Below are positions 16,093 to 24,101 of a stretch of DNA of 64,000 nucleotides, piece after piece (within the stretch, counting starts at the first letter, position 1; each line of letters opens with the position of its first letter). The DNA is from an uncultured Bacteroidales bacterium. GTDB lineage: Bacteria > Bacteroidota > Bacteroidia > Bacteroidales > WCHB1-69. Below the pieces are notes generated by a model. The model did not search any database. It was given only the letters and a program-made list of their open reading frames with translations, and had not been told where the DNA came from. The stretch is from NCBI GenBank assembly GCA_905233625.1, contig CAJOFJ010000005.1:126119-190118 (forward strand), read 5' to 3'. Both the position numbers and the translations under genes were made by a program.

Positions 16093-16114
16093 CTTGCGCA
16101 GCAAGGGCTTTTTG
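16093..16114 (+). terminator. Possible terminator downstream of tRNA-Ser
   Basis: Short hairpin CTTGC-GCA-GCAAG followed by GGCTTTTT. The stem is only 5 bp, so weak. Apart from this, 16013-16209 shows no gene; the ORFs listed there are low quality. Confidence 0.3.
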
Positions 16115-16209
16115 GCTTGCAAGGACGCCCGCGGCATCGAAGATATCTTTAATCTCGCCCAACAACATCAAGCACCTTCGTTGACAACTTGCTGGCATAA
16201 GAAGGTGCG

Positions 16210-16250
16210 AAAAAAAACTCCCAGACGCTACTAAGTTTCGTCTGGGAGTT
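16210..16250 (-). terminator. Rho-independent terminator of the zinc peptidase gene
   Basis: On the minus strand an 11-bp perfect stem, ACTCCCAGACG...CGTCTGGGAGT, is followed by a run of eight T. It lies 27 bp after the stop codon at 16277. Confidence 0.88.
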
Positions 16251-16276
16251 CGACAAACAGTCTCTTTTTGTATCTC

Positions 16277-17134
16277 CTACAGCTGCGAATAAGCAGGAGA
16301 GAAAGTATCACCATAACTGATATTTCCGGTGGCAAGGCCTTTCTTCAGCCATTTCACACGCTGTTCGGATCTGCCATGGTTGAATGAGTCGGGAACTTCG
16401 TAGCCCTGGGCCTTCTTCTGCAGGTAATCGTCGCCGATCTTGGAAGCCACATTCAAACCCTCCTCAATGTCGCCATCCTGCAAAGAGCCAAACATTTCGT
16501 TATCATGATACGCCCAGATGCCAGCATAGAAGTCGGCCTGCAGCTCCAGTCGCACACTGATCTGATTGCGTTCCTTTTCGCTCACACGGCTCATCTGCTG
16601 GTGAGCGGCATTCAGGGTGCCCAACAGATACTGCACGTGGTGTCCCACCTCATGCGCAATAACGTAGGCGTACGCGAAATCGCCATCCGCACCCAGTTGT
16701 TTTTTCATATTCATAAAGAAGGACAAGTCCAAGTAAACACACTGATCTGCCGAGCAATAGAACGGACCTGTAGCCGAGGTGGCACCACCGCAGCCCGACT
16801 GAACACTACCCGTGAACAGCACCAATTTCGGAGGAACATAGGTCTTGCCCATCTTCTTGAACTCGGCCGTCCACACATCTTCGGTGCCGGCCAGAATCTT
16901 CTTGGCAAAAGAAGCCAGTTCTTCCTCTTCAGCAGAAGGTTGGTATGCTTCGGTCTGCCCTGACGAACCAGTCAAATCAGCATTTTGTAAAACTTCCATA
17001 GGGTTGCGACCCATAATCAAGTATATCAAACCCACAATAATAATACCACCGATACCCATGCCACCGATGGCTTTGCCGCTGAGACCTCGACGGTCATCAA
17101 CATTTGTGCTTTCGCGTCTTCCTCTTAAATCCAT
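16277..17134 (-). CDS. YpfJ-type neutral zinc metallopeptidase
   Basis: Membrane-anchored putative zinc metalloprotease of the YpfJ family (PF04228). A basic N-terminus is followed by one transmembrane segment (GIGGIIIVGLIYLIMG, residues 26-41) and an extracytoplasmic domain. The zinc-binding helix is YVIAHEVGHHVQYLLG near residue 160. The family block FYCSADQCVYLDLSFF and the late ELQADFYAGIWA, which supplies the third ligand, are both present. 285 residues, normal. Substrates of the family are not established. It has its own promoter and a strong terminator, so it is monocistronic. Confidence 0.9.
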   Translation of the reverse strand: MDLRGRRESTNVDDRRGLSGKAIGGMGIGGIIIVGLIYLIMGRNPMEVLQNADLTGSSGQTEAYQPSAEEEELASFAKKILAGTEDVWTAEFKKMGKTYVPPKLVLFTGSVQSGCGGATSATGPFYCSADQCVYLDLSFFMNMKKQLGADGDFAYAYVIAHEVGHHVQYLLGTLNAAHQQMSRVSEKERNQISVRLELQADFYAGIWAYHDNEMFGSLQDGDIEEGLNVASKIGDDYLQKKAQGYEVPDSFNHGRSEQRVKWLKKGLATGNISYGDTFSPAYSQL

Positions 17135-17157
17135 AGTTATTTAGTTTAAATTTTTGG

Positions 17158-17165
17158 CAAACTTA
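17158..17165 (-). promoter_or_regulatory. -7 box (TAAGTTTG) for the zinc peptidase gene
   Basis: TAnnTTTG match on the minus strand, 23 bp before the ATG. Confidence 0.65.
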
Positions 17166-17194
17166 CAAATTTTATTGATACGGAACGCAAAAAA

Positions 17195-18424
17195 TTATTC
17201 CTTCCTCTTCAGATACACAACGGCCTCCTCCATTTCTCCCTGGTCATTGAGGTAAAACCCCTTCCATTCCATCTTGTTGCGCGAGGCATCCAGACGGACA
17301 ACCCTGACAATCCGATTATTCTTCTTACTGTATTCTATGTAATAATCCTTGATATACTGCGTATAAACCTCCACACTCTCATTCAAAGAACTTTCTTTTC
17401 CGGCCTGGACAACCACATGGCTGGCATCTACCTCCGTATCATAAGCGTTGGCATCAAGCTTCCGGATCAAAGAATCCTTCTCTATTGTCCAAGTTCCGCT
17501 TCCACTGGTACGGACAATCACTTTACCATGAAAATCAGGATGTTGTGCCACCATCGAAGCAACATCGGCATAGGTGAAAGTATGGTCTTTACTGAAAACA
17601 AACACCGTTGAATCCCCTTCTGTCGTCGACTGTATCCATGTTCCGATCAGACTGTTTTCCGTCACGGCGATGCCATTCTGATTGATCTTGTTCACATAAT
17701 CCACCATCTCCTCGTCCGTAATGCTCATCAAGAACTTGTTCTCATCGTTCATTTTCGTCCATGAGTCGATGAAAGTTTTATACTGTATCGACCGCCATGG
17801 TGACATGTGGATAAAATACTGCACTTTTTTATCCATCAATTTATCTTTCAAAAAATTCCATGCCATCAGGCGGGTTTCTTCCCCGGTCACGATACCATTC
17901 TCAACATTCATCATGTTATACTCTTTCATGGTCACCGGACGTTGCCAATTATCCGCTTTGTTACAGACTTCCTGAAACTCCTGACGCTCATAAAAGAAAG
18001 TCTGTGCATTATCGATAAACTTAATGCTTCCGATGTTTTTCCACGTATCCTGGCTGCTATGGAACACCTTCTCATTTGACGTGTTAAAGCGGAACTCCTG
18101 ATCGTCTGCCAAAATGAACTCCAGCACTTTCTCAAGCATATCTATCGGCACAGAATCCATCTCGTCAATATGTTCCAACGTGAACATCGCCGCAGTGTAG
18201 GACTGGTCCTCCCTCTCCTTCATCGCCTTCAACAGCTCGATGGTCTCGTCGATGTCATGGATGACCATCATGGCAGTCAGTCGCTGGGCCTGCTCCTGGT
18301 TGTGATTCTCCACCGCCTTGCTGACGGCAAAGGTCAAGCCCACACCAATAGCGGTACCTACAACACTGATCAGGAACTGCATCCACCAAGATCTACGTTC
18401 TTTTCTGTCTTTTATCAAGCTCAT
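17195..18424 (-). CDS. Unknown membrane-anchored protein
   Basis: Not recognised. 409 residues with an N-terminal signal anchor (WWMQFLISVVGTAIGVGLTFAV, about residues 13-34) after a basic start, then a helical region (HNQEQAQRLTAMMVIHDIDE) and a C-terminal beta-rich part from about 255 (SLIGTWIQSTTEGDSTVFVFS) that looks lipocalin-like. It ends with DASRNKMEWKGFYLNDQGEM. The divergently transcribed neighbour ends with a similar pattern (LDTLTSHKLQWSFTYRDGHT). Orientation is probably N-in, with the bulk outside the cytoplasm. No catalytic motif is seen. Confidence 0.6.
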   Translation of the reverse strand: MSLIKDRKERRSWWMQFLISVVGTAIGVGLTFAVSKAVENHNQEQAQRLTAMMVIHDIDETIELLKAMKEREDQSYTAAMFTLEHIDEMDSVPIDMLEKVLEFILADDQEFRFNTSNEKVFHSSQDTWKNIGSIKFIDNAQTFFYERQEFQEVCNKADNWQRPVTMKEYNMMNVENGIVTGEETRLMAWNFLKDKLMDKKVQYFIHMSPWRSIQYKTFIDSWTKMNDENKFLMSITDEEMVDYVNKINQNGIAVTENSLIGTWIQSTTEGDSTVFVFSKDHTFTYADVASMVAQHPDFHGKVIVRTSGSGTWTIEKDSLIRKLDANAYDTEVDASHVVVQAGKESSLNESVEVYTQYIKDYYIEYSKKNNRIVRVVRLDASRNKMEWKGFYLNDQGEMEEAVVYLKRKE

Positions 18425-18502
18425 CTTATCTTTCTTTTAGTAATAAATGTTATTCTGAATAAAATTCATAGCTAAAAAAACAATCCATAAAAAATAATAT
18501 TG

Positions 18503-18510
18503 TATCTTTG
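18503..18510 (+). promoter_or_regulatory. -7 box (TATCTTTG) for the gene at 18583
   Basis: TAnnTTTG match 72 bp upstream of the ATG. Confidence 0.7.
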
Positions 18511-18582
18511 CCCGTTGTTAATTTCAAAGGGTATAAAAAGCTATTCATCGTTTGAAATAATGGCACAAATAATCTCTGATGT

Positions 18583-19947
18583 ATGAATAAAAGGCATTTC
18601 AGAAAAGCATTGGGTTTAGCAGCAATCGTGACAATTCTGCTGTGTTTTACAGCCAGTTATGCGCAAAAAACAACAAAAACTTTCCTGGAGCGCTACGATC
18701 TTTCCACCACGGTGATCAACCCTGACACCGCACCGACCGACGGCATCTATTCCTGGTGGACGGAGTCCACAAAAAAAGAATGGGACGATTATGGAAACGA
18801 GCCTAAGGCTGACGAATGGCTGTATCGTCCTGAACCTTTGGGCTTCAGAGGAGACAATTTCCAACGCTTTTACATCCATTTCGACACAGTATATAAAGTA
18901 TCGCCCACCGTGTACCAAGTGGAAGCACGCTCACGTTGCAAAGATGAGTATTGCCACATCAAAGGGCAGATTATCATTGATTCCGTAGTGACTTACTACT
19001 CCAACGAGAACAGCGAGACTAACTGGTATGATGATTTTCTCGAGAATGTTACAGATTACGGGGATATCCGTGCCCATTACGAGATGAAGGCCTATATAAA
19101 TGCCAAAACGATCGCCCGCCTGTTCGGTCACTCAAGCTATTCATATCTAGTGCATAACGACAGCATCTATTATGATGCCATGGAGATTGTTGCCGACGGA
19201 TATGAGAACAACCAATACAGCGGCAAATGGGTTTATCTTGCCACGAATGACACGCTCACCTGCAATTGGGGTGATTTCAGAATTCCAGAATCCCGTGATT
19301 TGGATGGTGGCTGTGGAGAGTTTATACCCATTGAAGAATACTATGATTTTGGCTGGAAGCCCTACATTGATATAGAAAGGCATGCTTGGATAGATGATCC
19401 TGCCCATGAGTATTATATGTTTTTATACCATATTGATGAGGATTGGTGGAATTTCACTGACATGGAATCTCCTAAAAAAGCCCCTCACGTACCTGGGCAC
19501 TATAGCTATGCGCACAGCTTTCACTATGACCTGCATGGCAACCATCTTGAAGTGTATGAGACCGGCACGATGGATTTTCAAGCCAACGGCACGGCCATCG
19601 ACTCGGCCCGTCAGGTGTATGTGGCGACACTCAAAGATGGAGGCTCTGCTACGTATGTGTTCAACTATGTGAGTCCCAGCCGCTGGCGCTTAAACAAGAA
19701 AGACTTTTACTTCTCCGGTATCAAAGAGACTTTCCGTATGGAAGTAATAAAAACCTCCCTCAAGGGTTGCAACTCAAGCCAAGCTGATGAACTAGCAAAA
19801 CAAATTATCAAAGCCGTTGGCGGCAGCATCGACTACGAGTACAAGTTCCAGCTCGACACGCTAACCTCGCATAAGCTGCAATGGAGCTTCACCTACCGCG
19901 ATGGACATACTGACACTTGGGAATTCTATCGCATCAGCGCTGAATAG
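18583..19947 (+). CDS. Unknown exported protein
   Basis: Not recognised. A clear signal peptide (LGLAAIVTILLCFTASYAQK) is followed by a 430-residue mature part rich in Tyr, Trp and Asp, suggesting beta structure. Near residue 305, HVPGHYSYAHSFHYDLHGNH begins a segment ending in LQWSFTYRDGHTDTWEFYR. The layout resembles the C-terminal module of the divergent neighbour at 17195. It has no lipobox and no sorting domain. Probably monocistronic, with its own -7 box. About 100 bp with no recognisable element follow before the convergent barrel gene. Confidence 0.6.
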   Translation: MNKRHFRKALGLAAIVTILLCFTASYAQKTTKTFLERYDLSTTVINPDTAPTDGIYSWWTESTKKEWDDYGNEPKADEWLYRPEPLGFRGDNFQRFYIHFDTVYKVSPTVYQVEARSRCKDEYCHIKGQIIIDSVVTYYSNENSETNWYDDFLENVTDYGDIRAHYEMKAYINAKTIARLFGHSSYSYLVHNDSIYYDAMEIVADGYENNQYSGKWVYLATNDTLTCNWGDFRIPESRDLDGGCGEFIPIEEYYDFGWKPYIDIERHAWIDDPAHEYYMFLYHIDEDWWNFTDMESPKKAPHVPGHYSYAHSFHYDLHGNHLEVYETGTMDFQANGTAIDSARQVYVATLKDGGSATYVFNYVSPSRWRLNKKDFYFSGIKETFRMEVIKTSLKGCNSSQADELAKQIIKAVGGSIDYEYKFQLDTLTSHKLQWSFTYRDGHTDTWEFYRISAE

Positions 19948-20052
19948 TTTAACCTAAATGGATTTTTTCAAACGCTGTTGGAATTTTTTCAAACACTTTC
20001 CTAGAATATCACTGCACTATCCGGCAAAGAAAGGCTATCAGTACAAATCTGA

Positions 20053-20601
20053 TTATTTCTTTTTCGCTTTGTTTCCGAAGTTGTAGCCCACACGGATAGA
20101 CGGTTCGATGCATCTTGTTTCTTTAGCCAGAGAAATGCCGTATGAGAGTTCGCCCATCACATACCAATTGTTGGAGAACACACGGCCGAAACGGACCTCT
20201 ATGGGCAGAACCAAGTCCATATCCACATATTCCAAACCGGCGCCAGGTCCTATGCCCAGGATAAATGGCTGATTTTTGAGATCTCCAATCTCCATGAGCA
20301 GTCCCGCCGACAATTTGATGACAGAATAGAATTTATCGTATTCGTTGTAGGGTTTGAAGGAGCCCAGAAAGCCGCCTCCGCCACTGATGTAAAAGCCCAT
20401 GGCGAATTTGTCGTTCACCGGATAGGCGAAATCGCCACCGATATGGATATTCGTGCCCGCAGCTTTCAGATCGTAGCATTCCACAGGAATACCGATTCCA
20501 AAACTCAGACCTTTCAAGCGCGGCAGCTCAGTTTTGGCATTTTGTGGAAACAGCGAAACACTGCAAATCAATGCTATGGTTAAGATAAATAATCTTTTCA
20601 T
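20053..20601 (-). CDS. Outer membrane beta-barrel protein
   Basis: Exported protein of about 182 residues (MKRLFILTIALICSVSLFPQ signal). Its alternating pattern (LSFGIGIPVECYDL, FAMGFYISGGGGFLG, ILGIGPGAGLEYVDM, WYVMGELSYGIS, SIRVGYNFGNK) is that of a small OmpA/OmpW-like eight-stranded barrel ending in a terminal strand. I use the ATG at 20601, since the ORF-track start two codons upstream leaves a less typical signal. Ligand and role are unknown. Confidence 0.65.
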   Translation of the reverse strand: MKRLFILTIALICSVSLFPQNAKTELPRLKGLSFGIGIPVECYDLKAAGTNIHIGGDFAYPVNDKFAMGFYISGGGGFLGSFKPYNEYDKFYSVIKLSAGLLMEIGDLKNQPFILGIGPGAGLEYVDMDLVLPIEVRFGRVFSNNWYVMGELSYGISLAKETRCIEPSIRVGYNFGNKAKKK

Positions 20602-20620
20602 TGTCATATAGTTGCTAAAA

Positions 20621-20641
20621 TAAATTCAAAATTCAAAATTA
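20621..20641. repeat. Short heptamer array
   Basis: AAATTCA, AAATTCA, AAATTAC: three in-phase 7-mers just upstream of the barrel gene. Confidence 0.65.
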
Positions 20642-20705
20642 CTTTGCGATATTTTCTTGTTTAGACTGGTAATAAAAGTAAAGTAGCATGCAATGTAGGC
20701 AATCA

Positions 20706-20925
20706 GTCGTGCTGAAAGCACGCAATCCTATTAACCCCGCATAAGCGTAGCGCAATGTGGGGTATGCGGCAAAACACTTTGCTCCTGCGTGCCGTAGGTA
20801 CGCCACATTGGAGTATATGTAGCGTGCTTTCTGCACGCAGAAAGGACCTGGTCATTGTCTACCCCACACAACGAGTTGTGCGGGGTTAATAGGATATCGT
20901 GCCTTTGGCACGCATCCTTGTCTTT
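20706..20925. repeat. REP-like hairpin cluster
   Basis: At least five small hairpins in 220 bp: CGTGCT-gaa-AGCACG, GCGTGCC-gta-GGTACGC, GCGTGC-tttct-GCACGC, CACAAC-ga-GTTGTG, GTGCC-ttt-GGCAC. The word GGGGTTAATAGGAT occurs twice in opposite orientations, and a near copy is at 39102-39117. The GCGTGCCGTAGGTACGC hairpin also occurs beside the transposase gene (44644-44660). The rest of 20642-21026 holds no gene. Confidence 0.7.
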
Positions 20926-21026
20926 CAAATCAAAAAATCGATAAATCATTATAAATAATTGATACGCTATAATTTATACAAATCTACTATTTTATATTGC
21001 AACAATCACAATCCAAAATCCAACTG

Positions 21027-22955
21027 TTAATTGCCAACGATTTCCTTGTGGCTCTTCAAAATCGTCTTCGCGGTTCCTTTCTTATTGGAGAACTCGAACA
21101 TCGACATCGAGTACCAGCCTTCGTAATCCGGAGCCCAGTAGCGGATGCCGGCCAAGCCGTGCGTTTTTCCCCACGCAATCACATCCTTATAGATATCTGC
21201 CTGGCCTTTCTGGTCTTTCTCATAACCTTTCAACTTCTTGTTCCAGCCGGCGAAGGGACCTTCCATTTTTCCGGAGGGATAAGAGAACTCGCCGATAAAA
21301 ACAGGCACATGGCATTTTTTGTTGATCTTGGTGACGGTTTTGGTCAACAGTTTTTTCTTGTTGAACGACATCGCGGGAGCGCTGGGATAATAGCTGATAC
21401 CGGCGGTTTCCACCTTATATCCGTGTTTCGCCATGTACTGGAAATACGAGGCACAGCATCTTGGAGTGAAGACCACAGTGGCGATATGAGTTGAGAATTT
21501 GACCTTGGATGCGTCCATATTTCTCTTTTCGTATGCTTTCAGGATACCGCTTTTGATAGCCGCAAACTCTTTGACATTATATGCCCACACATGCTTCTTC
21601 AGCCACCATGCGGAAAACACCGAAGCCATGTAACGCTTCATGGCTGACGCTTTCCCCAATTTGGCATCCACAGCGGTTTCTGTGCCCATACCCACTCCAG
21701 CAAAACCGAAGTTGGCCTCGTTGCCCAAATTCCAGTTGTTGACAGTACATCCAGTCGCCAGAATCGCATCGGCGACGAACTCACCGTAGGCTTCCAAGAC
21801 CACACAAATCTCATCGAGGGACAGTTCCGACCATTCCTTACCGTTTTGCAGGGCATAAATCTCTGGATATTCCTCAAAACGTGGCTTTTGCACACGGTCC
21901 ATGTCCATGTAAGTATAGGCGCACATGATTTCAGGATTAATGGGGATATTCAACGCTGCCGCAATCTGGCATAACTGTATTCCCTGGTCGAAAGTATGCA
22001 CATTAGCGTTTTCGTCAGGCTCGCCATCAGTGGTATTATCTGCGGTTTTGTGACGTTTGGTGGCGATTCTCACATACATTTCCGTGGAGCCGAGACTGCG
22101 GTAGATGCTCTGCAACTGTTCTGGAGTCGTGGCGATGCTGTCACCAATCACAAAGGTGTAACCCTGCTCGAACTGGTTCAGCGAAAAGGGGCTCAGCGAA
22201 AGAGCCACACGGAAACCTTCGGAATCCCCTGCGGGAGAAGCCTTTTCACCGCCTTTATGTTTGTTCGTCAATGGCAATGTATTGTTCTCGTCATATATTT
22301 TCGCAAGCGGTAAAACAACGGTCTTCGAATTGTCCAGTGTCTGCATAACATGCTTGGTCTCCCGCTCCTCGCCATCAACAATGACATAACCCACATATTC
22401 CATACGGTCATTGGTCTGTAGAGACGTTTCCATAGACATCCCTGCAACACCCGCATATTCAATCTGATTGGCACCACCGCCTTCTCCGCACACCATCTTA
22501 ATGGACGATTGCTTGCCGTTCTGGCGGGCGGTCATCACATACGTGCCAGTTTTGGACAAGTTGACACGATAATTATGTGTTCCGGCAGAAACGTCAGAAA
22601 ATGATTTTCCTACAATTTTACGGCCATTCATATCAATAATCTCTACCGAGACATCACCCGCTTCCGCCACTGAAAGGCGTACATTGGTGAAGGCCTTGAA
22701 GGGATTCGGAATGTTTTGCGACAGCACAAAACCACTGTTTTCACTAAAATCATCAACGCCAGTACCATTCTTCAAAATCAAGGTGGTATCAGGCCAGTAA
22801 AGTGTTTCCTGCCAGCCTTGGGTATGGTTGGTGATCACCACCCGGTTCAGCTGTGCATAACGGCTGTCGGCATCACGCCCTGTGAAACTGATGGTTTGGG
22901 CCACAGCGCCAAAACACATCATAATCAACAGCGAAAAAATAAAAATCCTTCTCAT
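21027..22955 (-). CDS. Exported GH53-like glycoside hydrolase with an N-terminal sorting-type module
   Basis: Probable endo-beta-1,4-galactanase-type enzyme (GH53 family, TIM barrel) acting on pectic arabinogalactan outside the cell. The start is ATG 22955 (MRRIFIFSLLIMMCFGAVAQ signal). Residues about 65-150 form a FlgD/type-A-sorting-like module (LSQNIPNPF, IIDMNGRKI, GTYVMTARQNG), which is unusual because it comes before the catalytic domain. The GH53-like part starts near 240. The likely acid/base glutamate is in NLGNEANFG near 412 and the nucleophile in VFIGEFSYPSG near 557. The C-terminus has no sorting domain. It is divergent from an AraC regulator. Confidence 0.75.
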   Translation of the reverse strand: MRRIFIFSLLIMMCFGAVAQTISFTGRDADSRYAQLNRVVITNHTQGWQETLYWPDTTLILKNGTGVDDFSENSGFVLSQNIPNPFKAFTNVRLSVAEAGDVSVEIIDMNGRKIVGKSFSDVSAGTHNYRVNLSKTGTYVMTARQNGKQSSIKMVCGEGGGANQIEYAGVAGMSMETSLQTNDRMEYVGYVIVDGEERETKHVMQTLDNSKTVVLPLAKIYDENNTLPLTNKHKGGEKASPAGDSEGFRVALSLSPFSLNQFEQGYTFVIGDSIATTPEQLQSIYRSLGSTEMYVRIATKRHKTADNTTDGEPDENANVHTFDQGIQLCQIAAALNIPINPEIMCAYTYMDMDRVQKPRFEEYPEIYALQNGKEWSELSLDEICVVLEAYGEFVADAILATGCTVNNWNLGNEANFGFAGVGMGTETAVDAKLGKASAMKRYMASVFSAWWLKKHVWAYNVKEFAAIKSGILKAYEKRNMDASKVKFSTHIATVVFTPRCCASYFQYMAKHGYKVETAGISYYPSAPAMSFNKKKLLTKTVTKINKKCHVPVFIGEFSYPSGKMEGPFAGWNKKLKGYEKDQKGQADIYKDVIAWGKTHGLAGIRYWAPDYEGWYSMSMFEFSNKKGTAKTILKSHKEIVGN

Positions 22956-22982
22956 AACAAATAAAATCTGAAATTTATGCGG

Positions 22983-22990
22983 CAAAATTA
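22983..22990 (-). promoter_or_regulatory. -7 box (TAATTTTG) for the GH53 gene
   Basis: TAnnTTTG match on the minus strand, 28 bp upstream of the ATG at 22955. Confidence 0.65.
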
Positions 22991-23032
22991 CAGCTATTTT
23001 TGCACATAGAAAAGAAAATAATGAAGCTTTAA

Positions 23033-23097
23033 TTAGCCGTTTTTTCTTAAAATTTAGCCGTTTTTACGAAAAAAAAATTCACAACTTGCCCGTTTCG
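23033..23097 (+). promoter_or_regulatory. Candidate AraC operator: three direct repeats
   Basis: TTAGCCGTTTTT occurs at 23033 and exactly again at 23054, with a weaker copy TTGCCCGTTTCG at 23086. Spacings of 21 and 32 bp equal two and three helical turns, as expected for AraC-type half-sites. They lie between the divergent GH53 and AraC promoters. Confidence 0.5.
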
Positions 23098-23108
23098 GAA
23101 AAAAGTGC

Positions 23109-23116
23109 TAATTTTG
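23109..23116 (+). promoter_or_regulatory. -7 box (TAATTTTG) for the AraC gene
   Basis: TAnnTTTG match 38 bp upstream of the ATG at 23155. Confidence 0.65.
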
Positions 23117-23154
23117 CAGGAAATTCTGACCAATAATTTTGACCGAGAAAGCCT

Positions 23155-24021
23155 ATGAGTACTTCTTTCATCAGCATATTTTCCGACTATGCCCCACCCT
23201 CCAAGATTATGCATAACGGTGACGAATTCATTCTGCTCCTGCATCCGGAAATGCCCAAGAAAAAACTGGACTTCCAGCAACCGGAATACTTTACTTTCAT
23301 TGTGGTGCGTAATGGTTATGTGTGTGGCACGATGGACGGAACAAACTACCGGGCAAATGCCCCCGCATCGATTGCCATTTTGCCGAGGCAGCATGTGCAT
23401 TTCGACGAATTTGACCCCGAGGCAGACTGTGTCGTCTATCTCTTATCGACACGTCTGGTGCAGAGAATCCGCTTAAGCAACGAATTCACCATTTATGCGG
23501 CGCTCCAAAGCAACCCCGTACTGCAATACACTCCCGCCGAAATGCGCATTCTGGACGACATCTTGCAGCTGCAGTGCGACGTACTACGGCATCCGCAAGC
23601 GGAGCAACTACTGGACATCAACGCCATGCTGCTCCATATCGGCTTTCATTTGCTGGCTCCCTTGCGCTTGCGCGAAAATGCCCAAGGCGAGCAGGACACT
23701 AAACGCCATGAGCTGCTGACCAGGCGTTTCACCGCCCTTTTGGATGAATGTTACGTGCAGCAGCACCGGGTAGCATGGTATGCCAGCGAACTGTGCGTGG
23801 CACCCAAATACCTTAGTGAGAGTGTCAAGCGAGCCACAAGGCACCCCGCCGGTTGGTGGATCGACCACTACCTGATGCGTGACGCCACCCGTATGTTGCG
23901 CCAGGGAAAACTGTCCGTCAAAACCATCGCTGCCCGATTAGGTTTCGACGACCAATCCGCCTTCGGCAAATGGTTCAAGCGCCTCAAAGGTGTCTCACCC
24001 GCCCATTTCCGGAAAAACTAA
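23155..24021 (+). CDS. AraC family transcriptional regulator
   Basis: Cytoplasmic one-component regulator. The N-terminal half (residues 1-160) is a cupin-like sensor in which YFTFIVVRNGYVCGTMDG and IAILPRQHVHFDEF fit the AraC ligand pocket. The C-terminal double helix-turn-helix spans about 190-288 and ends with VKTIAARLGFDDQSAFGKWF and GVSPAHFRK. 288 residues, typical. It is divergent from the GH53-like gene, with candidate direct-repeat operators in between, so control of that enzyme is the simplest inference. The inducer is unknown. Confidence 0.88.
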   Translation: MSTSFISIFSDYAPPSKIMHNGDEFILLLHPEMPKKKLDFQQPEYFTFIVVRNGYVCGTMDGTNYRANAPASIAILPRQHVHFDEFDPEADCVVYLLSTRLVQRIRLSNEFTIYAALQSNPVLQYTPAEMRILDDILQLQCDVLRHPQAEQLLDINAMLLHIGFHLLAPLRLRENAQGEQDTKRHELLTRRFTALLDECYVQQHRVAWYASELCVAPKYLSESVKRATRHPAGWWIDHYLMRDATRMLRQGKLSVKTIAARLGFDDQSAFGKWFKRLKGVSPAHFRKN

Positions 24022-24101
24022 AAAACACTGGCAGGACAAATCGCATCTCAAACCTGTCATGAGGCTCTCTTCGTAAAAAGAAATGATGAAATGAATCTAT
24101 T

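Noticed and set aside
16013-16209. ORFs just after tRNA-Ser
   Set aside because: Three short overlapping ORFs on both strands with low-complexity Lys/Arg content; only weak hairpins are visible.
19948-20052. Possible terminator between the convergent genes
   Set aside because: T-rich direct repeat (TTTTTTCAAAC) but no stem was found.
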